Shown here piece after piece: positions 57,161 to 64,000 of a DNA stretch of 64,000 bases. The DNA lies in assembly GCA_036346405.1 (NCBI GenBank), contig CM070548.1, positions 67,542,877 through 67,606,876 of the forward strand, given 5' to 3'. The notes under the pieces are model-generated. The model ran no database searches and was not told the DNA's origin. It worked only from the letters and a program-made list of their open reading frames with translations. Source of the DNA: Phyllostachys edulis (lineage: Eukaryota > Streptophyta > Magnoliopsida > Poales > Poaceae). The first letter of the stretch is position 1; each line of letters begins with the position of its first letter. Made by a program: the position numbers and the translations under genes.

Positions 57161-58308
57161 AATGCAAGCGATATTTTTAAAAAAGAAAAAAGGGGGAGAG
57201 GAATGGGTGCGATAAATTTCTGAACCTTTTAAGTTTCAAGAGCCTGTGCGTATGTGTATTTGTTCCGACCTAAATTGTTCTACTGGGAGACGGGGCCATC
57301 GCTTATGCATGGGGAGGAGGAAGGCTACCGTGCACCGTGTACTTAAACTTCACTGACATGTGGGACGAGTAAAGGTTGGGCCCACCAGTAAGTTGGAGAG
57401 TACTGATACGGAATGATAGAGAGGCTGTTTTGTTTGAGATGGGGGTCGGTGACTTGATGGGGTTAGTAGCAGGAATACGGGGAGGAGAGGAGCAGGTAGG
57501 GTCGCGGCGGCATCTGCTGACGTGGCGTCGTGTGGGCCCCGGCGATCTCGTGGACGCGGTCCTCGTACGCCCGGTCTTGTCTCTTGTTACAACCTTTCAC
57601 AATAGTACTACTCATCATTTGAATAGCCACGTTTTATATATTTTCTTTGTTAGCCTAAACTCAGTAGCTGAGCTGAGTGAGAGTTTGTCTGGTATTGAAA
57701 TCAAGCAAAGGATCACAATACGAGTTAGATTGAATAAGCGTGGCTTGTTCTTATACAAGCCTATTTACGTTGGGTGTCCCCTATCCAATAAAAAGCTATT
57801 GAGCATGCCTTGCTTTTCATGAATGGTTACAAACAAACAAAAGCACAAATTTAATGTAATCATTCTAAACAAACAAATTTAGTGTGATGTTTTTCCATTA
57901 TGGAGTGATTTTATTCATTATGTAAAATGGTATAAAAAATAGATTGAGTATATTACCATAAAAACAATTGTGTGGTGCATATATATAGTGACATGCATGC
58001 CCTAGGAAAGCACAAAAATCACGGGAGCCTGTTTGCATAGACAGCCAGACAAGGGTCAATCGTGTGAAATTGCCTAACTTGGGTAGCCTGGGTGTGCACT
58101 CTCCACAACACTACACTTCCATTTGGAACTTAAGAGTGCTAAACAATTTCAATGTCAAGTATCCAGTTCCCTACAAGATTCATGTAAAAATATTATAAAC
58201 TTACACGTTTGGATTTTGGAATATTGAAATTCCTAAGAAAACCCCGTAGGAATAAATTGTTTCCATAAAATCCTGACATTGCTAATAAATTGTCATGATA
58301 CATGTCGA
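57161..58308. other. Intergenic; nothing recognised
   Basis: Upstream of SERK on the - strand. Short open frames on the + strand show no domain and no splice pattern. It may contain SERK promoter elements, but none is supported here. Confidence 0.5.
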
Positions 58309-59013
58309 GAATGTTCTGGATGATAACTAGACTTCAACATACTTCATCTGTTTTACTATATTTGTCTATTAAAATAATCTAGAATATACTTGTTGCAGTT
58401 TTTTTCTCTTTCACTATTTAAATGCTTTAGAAGATGTTTCTTGATTGTGATTTGTCATTTAATAATGATACGTAGTTATCAACATTTTTTATTAAATATT
58501 TTTTCTTTGTATGCTGTGTGCTACTTACTTTTTTGTAGCGAGGTCGTTAGGGTGGAACCCGAGAGGTACGAATAGATTTTGGGGTGCATGGCGCAGTACG
58601 GCCAGTCCAGGGAGCGGTTCTCCGCCACTGCGCCATGGGCCCCACCCCCGGCGTAAGGCCAGCTCAGAAGTCAGAAATAGCCAAAAGCCTGCCGCCGTGA
58701 CACGAACCCGTGGGCCGAGTCTACCCCGCGGTGCAGAAGGCCAGCTCTGTACGGGGCCCACTTGTCCCCTTGTCGCTCCAGGCTCCCAGCCAATGGGAAG
58801 CCGGCAAGCCGCCACGCTGGAGGGGGAGACGGTGCGCCGTGTTCGGTTTAAACGTGCGATGTGTCCGCGTGCGCTCTGGATTATCTCAATGGAGTATGTT
58901 GAAGTTCCCTTTCGATCCCCGTGGGCCTGGTCAAAATGTTTGACCGCGCTGGTCTACTCGCTCTGGATTATCTCAATGGAGTATGTTGAAGTCAGTTATC
59001 ATCCAGAACATTC
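58309..59013. repeat. Segment bounded by a ~34-bp inverted repeat
   Basis: 58309-58342 and 58981-59013 are inverted copies with a single 1-nt gap ('gaatgttctggatgataact' at the left arm). Within it, a 34-bp direct repeat starting 'cgctctggattatctcaatg' occurs at 58871-58904 and 58959-58992 without a mismatch. It contains GC-rich sequence with no recognised coding domain. Confidence 0.75.
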
Positions 59014-60480
59014 GTAAGAATTGTATAATCCTTCGGTATAAATGAAGAGAGATTTGAGTCTCATTGAGACAGACCACGTCACTCTGTTTATTTTGACCGT
59101 CCGATTTCACGCGGTCTGCTTCTCAGCCGCCCGATTCCCTAGCCAAACGCGTGCTCGTTGCGCAGGCGCGAGCCACAGGCGACGTGTCCTCCCTCCACGC
59201 GCAGGCCCCACTCATGTGCTCTTGCGCGGACGTTGGCCTCTCGCACGTCTCTCCACAGGCCGCAAGGCCAACTAGTGCATTATACAAGTCTTACGAAAGC
59301 TATGCTAACTAAGTATCCAAGTGCATTGTGGGTCAGGGTAAGATTTGGGTTGGTAAAATGGGTTGAAAAAGGGCTCAACCCGTGGATCGGCCCACCAAAA
59401 AACAACAAGGGCTCTGTTCGATTTTGCCCTCTCTCGAAGAAAGTGTTGCACAGTAGAGAAAGGAGAGGCGACAAGCCGAGCCCGCAAGAGCGTGGAGGAG
59501 CTCACCTGAGGGCGCCGAATCTGAGCGGCGACGAGAGTTCGATCGACGGCGACAAGGTCGCTGGAACTGACGACAGACCAGGCAGTGGCGGTGGTAAGTA
59601 GGAGCAGCTACTTCTCGGGGAGCACGGGGAAGGAGAAGGGGGAAGAATAAGAGAGGAGGCGACTGGGCGGTTGGATCCGGTCTCCGCTGAGGGAGGCAGT
59701 GGCGGTGGCCGTATCTCGGACGGCGGCTCCTTCTGCAGCACGAGGAACCATGAACTGCTGCTTCCTGTACGACTACTCTGCAACTCCTCCGTAACTGGGC
59801 GGTAAAAGAAGCCGAAGGTAAAGATAAATATGAAAGCAAAGGCCGAATAGTCCACGTGACTGGGCTAAGTCAGTAACCAGACCATTGGGGTAATTTGTAA
59901 AAGATAAATGTGGGCTCTGTAATTGGGTTGCAAGAGATTTCCAAGCTTTATGGTTCTTAGACCAAAAGGCCTTATTACATAGTATCAGCCCTAAGGGATG
60001 AAAATGGCTGTGGATAGGTGGGCCATTTTTCTGTTTCCGGTCAGGGGAAGATTGGGTTTCGTACGTGTTTAAGGGGCTGGGCTAGGATTGGCCATTTGTA
60101 GTGGTACTTTTGGGTTGGGTAGGGTTAGGACCGGGCCTTAGCGCATTACCGGGCCTGGTACAAGTCAGTGCGTACTTCCTTGCTAGTCGGCAGTTGACCA
60201 TGAGGACCTAACACTTGTTTGTGTTTGTGCGAGCGGGAAAAAAACAATATTCTGGTAAAATTGATGTATAAGTTAGTAAGTAGGATGATAATTCAATCGC
60301 GTTCAAGTTTAATTAAGTACGAAACTATGTATACGGGGTGCTTTTTATGAATTATGAGTTGCGCGGTAGAGAATAGGTATTTTTCTACTCTTCTAGCCTA
60401 GAACCAACCAATGATTTTTGGAATTTTTCGCCGTTTTGGCACGTTTTCACCGGTATTTACATAAATCGCTGTCTTCAGAG
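59014..60480. other. Intergenic, probably repeat-derived; no gene recognised
   Basis: Frames at 59158-59860 on both strands lie in GC-rich sequence and lack domains. 'cattacatagtatcagccc'-like sequence near 59973-59990 resembles an LTR end plus primer site but has no partner. Confidence 0.4.
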
Positions 60481-60519
60481 CATATTTGCAAAAATATCGC
60501 CGTTGCCACATGGCCGCTG

Positions 60520-61150
60520 TCCGGCAACCCCTTCCTGCCTGCCATGTCGCCATTGCCGCACGGCCGCCATGCGGCAACGCCTCTCCGCCTGCTGGTGCCG
60601 CATGGCGGCACTATAGCGCATGGTTGTCACACGGCCATCGTGCGGCAACAGCTGTAGCATTTTTTTCTTTTTTAAAAAAAATCATTTATGTATATTTTTA
60701 TGAATTTTTAAATATAGCGAATGAGCTCCAAAAATTATGATTTTTTTTGTGAAGTCTCCTTGCCTAATATACGTGCTTGTGTAATTTTTCCAAAATTTAA
60801 TCTGTTTTGAATTTTTCTTGAAAATTCATTAAATATACAGTTTGTAGGATTTTTTTAATATACGAAATTCTGAAAAACATTACACAATCAAGTCTACAAG
60901 TCTACTGTGTAAGGAGCCTTTAAAAAAAATTCATAATGTTTGGACGTCATTTTATATATTAAAAAATTTCTACAAACATTATATTTAAATGAATTTGCAA
61001 GAAAAATTCAGAACAGATTAAATTTTGAAAAAATTACACAACAAAGTACACTGGGTCATAAGCTCCAAAAAAAAAGTCATGATTTTGTGCGGTAACCACT
61101 GTAGCATTGTTTCCTTTTTTAAAAAAAATCATTTATGTATACTTATAAGC
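60520..61150. repeat. GC-rich palindromic repeats and AT-rich inverted repeat
   Basis: 60520-60650 repeats 'gccgcacggccgccatgcgg'-like sequence. An ~87-bp inverted repeat follows, with arms at about 60778-60865 and 60953-61040 sharing 'aatctgttttgaatttttc' in opposite orientation. Outside it, 'actgtagcat' then 'ttttttaaaaaaaatcattt' is directly repeated at about 60650 and 61101. Confidence 0.75.
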
Positions 61151-62436
61151 CTTTGGATACCTAATTAAACATGTAATTAACTAATTTACTACACGGATTC
61201 CGTCTAATGGCCGATTTGATTAACGGAAACAAGTTTAGATGTCAGAAACCATGTACACGTACCTCTTGCATCTGTTGTGTTTGTCCAGGTTCAAGTCCGC
61301 CGGTCACCGTCGGTGCTCCGCCGCGTCCCTGCAGCAATGGAAAACGCAAACACATTCGTGGGGATCACAGCACAGCACGCATGACATGCATGGCAGTATG
61401 GCATGACGTACACGTTCAGGAAGGAACTGAAACCGAATTCAGTTGCACATATGATATGGCAGAGCGACTTGAAATCAGTAAACTCACTGACGCCAAGCAT
61501 ACTGAAGAACGACGCCCAGACGCCACTGAGACAGGAGCAGCGGACGCATCCCATGATTTCCTTCCTGTCTCAACTTAGCCGCCCTCCGCCCTCCGGCCGA
61601 CGCTCCGATGGCCGGTATTATACTGGTTGGTCAGAGATTTCAGAAGTTGGTAAGTAGCTGGCAAGCTCCTACTTGCATCTTATTTTTTTCCAAATGCTGT
61701 GGTCAATCAGCTGCAGCAATGATTCATTGCGAGTACATACGTCGTCACCCATTTGTTTGAAGAGTTCCGTACCTGGTTGGTATTTGCAATTCTTCCGTTT
61801 TGATTGCAGCAAACTGGCAGGAATGCTAAACAAATTATAAGTGTTAAGCCGAAGTTCTCTTACCTGCTGCGATGGTAGAGGTTAGAACGGCTTCTTGGAC
61901 TTGGCTTTGGGTCTTGATTATATATATGTGTGCGCGCGCGCGCAAGGCGATTAAGGTTGGCCTGTAGTACTGCTTGAGTGGGTGTCACCGGCTAATGGCT
62001 AGGATTAGATTCCACAGTAGCTAATAAAAGCCTTGACCCGACCTAGCTACCACTCGAATAATTAACCAAAATTAAGTGAGATACGCAATGGACAGTTTAA
62101 CGATTCCTAGATCTGTTGTTTTATCTGTGTGTTTGCTGGAGTTAGGATTGTGATGTAGCCGGTGAGCGTGCATTGAAAATGGAGATCACAGGCCAACATG
62201 GGATATAAACAAAGGTTGCATACTAGCTTTATCCGTATGGTTGTAACCAATATATTATTGTTTCGACTTTCGACGTCGACTAAGCCTGCATGCCACCGCG
62301 ACTATTTGGATCTATCATTCGCCACCTGTAAAATACATGGACGCAAGTAGGAGAACGACGTTCCTAATCGTCTGACAGGAGTCCTGTCACAGGATATCTC
62401 GATTTCGAAGCACGATTCTGCTTCTTACAATCTTAC
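61151..62436. other. Intergenic; nothing recognised
   Basis: The overlapping frames at 61207-61578 (+) and 61291-61554 (-) show no known domain; the - strand frame is Cys- and Phe-rich. A TG/CG dinucleotide run lies at 61927-61943. Confidence 0.45.
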
Positions 62437-62454
62437 TGTGTGTGTGTGTGTGTG
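62437..62454 (+). repeat. (TG)n microsatellite
   Basis: Eighteen bases of alternating T and G. Confidence 0.95.
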
Positions 62455-64000
62455 CAAGTTTAGATTCGTTGCATGCACCATCAAGTCCATCACCAACTCC
62501 ATTTTGCCTGCAGGTCGACTGATTCCCGTACCAAGTGCTGATCGGTGCTCACCATGTTAGGGGTGAAGCGGCGTCGCGCGGCCAAACACTAGTGTTGCGT
62601 CCGTAAAGCTTAACATACATTGCAGCGGCTAGCTAGGTCGCGCGCGTGCCGGCCGGCGTAGGTGGCCAATCGACCGTTTTGGCGTGGGCACTGCCTGTGC
62701 CTGGCACCTGCCAGGCAGATTGGCACGGTGCACGCCGAGACCATCGGCGCGTAGCATGGTTCGCCCCATAGAGATTGGAGCGGACGGGCCGCGCGCGCGC
62801 GCGTGGTCGCGTGAAGGGAGGCACCGTACGCGCTCGCGCACCGGCTAGGCCCGGCGGATCGACCGCGCGGTCGCCGAGACGCTGCGCCTTTCTGGTTTTG
62901 GTATGGAACCGTGCACGGCTTTGCAGTTGCACTGATTCTATTTTACAATAGTATAAACAACTGCTGTCTATAATACCTTTCAATGTTATCTATAGACAGC
63001 ATTAAAAACAGCTCCTACAATGAGTTATCTTTTTATATGTCTTTACAGATAACTCTTTCATGTATAATTTGTCTTGTTTCTCATGTTACAGTTGATTATT
63101 GTATAAGAGATGGCTCAATTACCTATACTCATTCTCTCTCGTCTATGTCATCTAATATCCAACATAACAAATTTTATGGACAGCTAACACATGTCCGTGC
63201 GTCATGGCCAGCGGCCGAAGCGGAGTGGAGTGAAGGCTTTCGACGGCTGTGCCAAGATTGACAAGCGTCGCGTTATTGGGCCGGCGGCTCTTCGGAGCTC
63301 GTTGCCTGGGTTTCGAAGCCCAGCAACTAAATTGGTTCTGGATGACGCGCGATGGGCTGCGCGGTCCATTCGAGGCCTAGATTATATATCTGGATGGTCG
63401 TTGGGCGTGTGCAAATACGCGCTGTTCTGGATTTGCACTGCCTGGTAGCATCTGATAATGAGAGAGCTCTGAAATATTCGATCAGGAAAAAAGAACAACT
63501 GCATGGCGACCACTGATTTGTGCATGACTTGGCAATGAGATCGTGACCATCGAATCCCTCTAAGCCGAAGCCGAAATACGATGGATTAAACCAGCTCGAA
63601 AGTTGAAAAAGACTTTAACTCTCGTGAACAGAGATGCCTCCACCTGAAAATGCCGCTAGCTGCATTGTCTGAATTTATGATGTTGACGCGTTTTTAAAAA
63701 AATTGTCAAGTTGCATCAATAATTATTAGAAGTTGGATTCTAGTCGATGTGGGGAGAAGGAATCTTCTGCTCTATACTAAACTAAATTTGACCAGTGTTC
63801 ACTATTATTGGGTACTCCCATTAGTTAATTCTCGATGGCGTACCCGGTGATCTTGGACCTGTTGCGGCAAACTAGGGCGCAATTGACGTGGGATTAATTT
63901 GGTTTGGACACGCTGATTGCCTAGAAAGATTGTCTTGTCTGGAGAGCAAACCTAACTAATTTCTGATCTGAAACTTGCAGGTAGCATGCATGATCATCTT
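62455..64000. other. Intergenic; nothing recognised
   Basis: A GC-rich patch at 62620-62890 includes a CG run at 62790-62803. AT-rich sequence at 62930-63190 may be a MITE, but ends and target duplication could not be defined. No gene-like reading frame with a domain or splice pattern to the window end. Confidence 0.45.

Noticed and set aside
57376..57822. 148-codon + strand frame upstream of SERK
   Set aside because: Runs through heterogeneous intergenic DNA; no domain or homologous feel.
59973..59995. LTR end plus primer site
   Set aside because: Only a short resemblance (TAGTATCAGCCC); no partner LTR and no coding domain nearby.
61207..61578. Possible small gene, frames on both strands
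   Set aside because: No recognisable domain, no splice borders that extend the frame, and no codon signal preferring one strand.

Overview
The window is nuclear DNA from a grass (Poaceae, probably panicoid; the species cannot be fixed by eye). Both intact host genes have the GC-rich first exon, short coding exons and GT-AG introns typical of grasses. The rest is nested transposable elements of classic grass types. There is no sign of prokaryotic or organelle sequence, and I found no tRNA, rRNA or CRISPR locus.

Layout. 1-10279: a decayed Ty3/gypsy element on the + strand (Gypsy-A), cut at its 5' LTR by the window edge. It carries a solo LTR in its integrase (5444-6693) and a deleted reverse-strand Ty1/copia element in its 3' LTR (8291-9843, perfect 5-bp target duplication). 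10287-11678: an LTR fragment of another gypsy element. 11679-23369: a reverse-strand Tat-lineage gypsy element with gag, protease, RT, two RNase H domains and integrase. It also carries an opposite-strand, intron-split coiled-coil gene and three arrays of a 29-bp hairpin repeat, and a CACTA transposon (20678-21972) interrupts its leader. 23431-27024: a hAT transposon with a broken transposase, flanked by an 8-bp target duplication.

27295-41797: ABC1K8 (ATOSA1-type chloroplast ABC1 kinase), 20 exons on the + strand. Exons 2-20 are intact in frame and splice sites. Exon 1 is open but has no in-frame ATG. Intron 6 is 8.1 kb long because it holds a Pack-MULE with a DUF1005 gene fragment (30812-32196) and a copia element (32289-38520) that itself carries a hAT-like element (34301-36237).

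42300-46530: minisatellites and LTR-like debris. 46540-51234: a Mutator-like element with a decayed transposase, palindromic subterminal repeats and a MITE inside. 51925-56998: an intact SERK/BAK1-type co-receptor kinase gene on the - strand, 11 exons, with a Tourist-like MITE in intron 3. 57000-64000: no gene recognised; two inverted-repeat structures and simple repeats.

The two host genes converge tail to tail, about 10 kb apart, and that gap is almost entirely transposon-derived. The most unusual signal is in the Tat element: an antisense gene with preserved splice sites, with the same 29-bp hairpin array in one of its introns, near its 3' side and in the element's LTR. The Pack-MULE gene capture in the ABC1K8 intron is the clearest other discovery.
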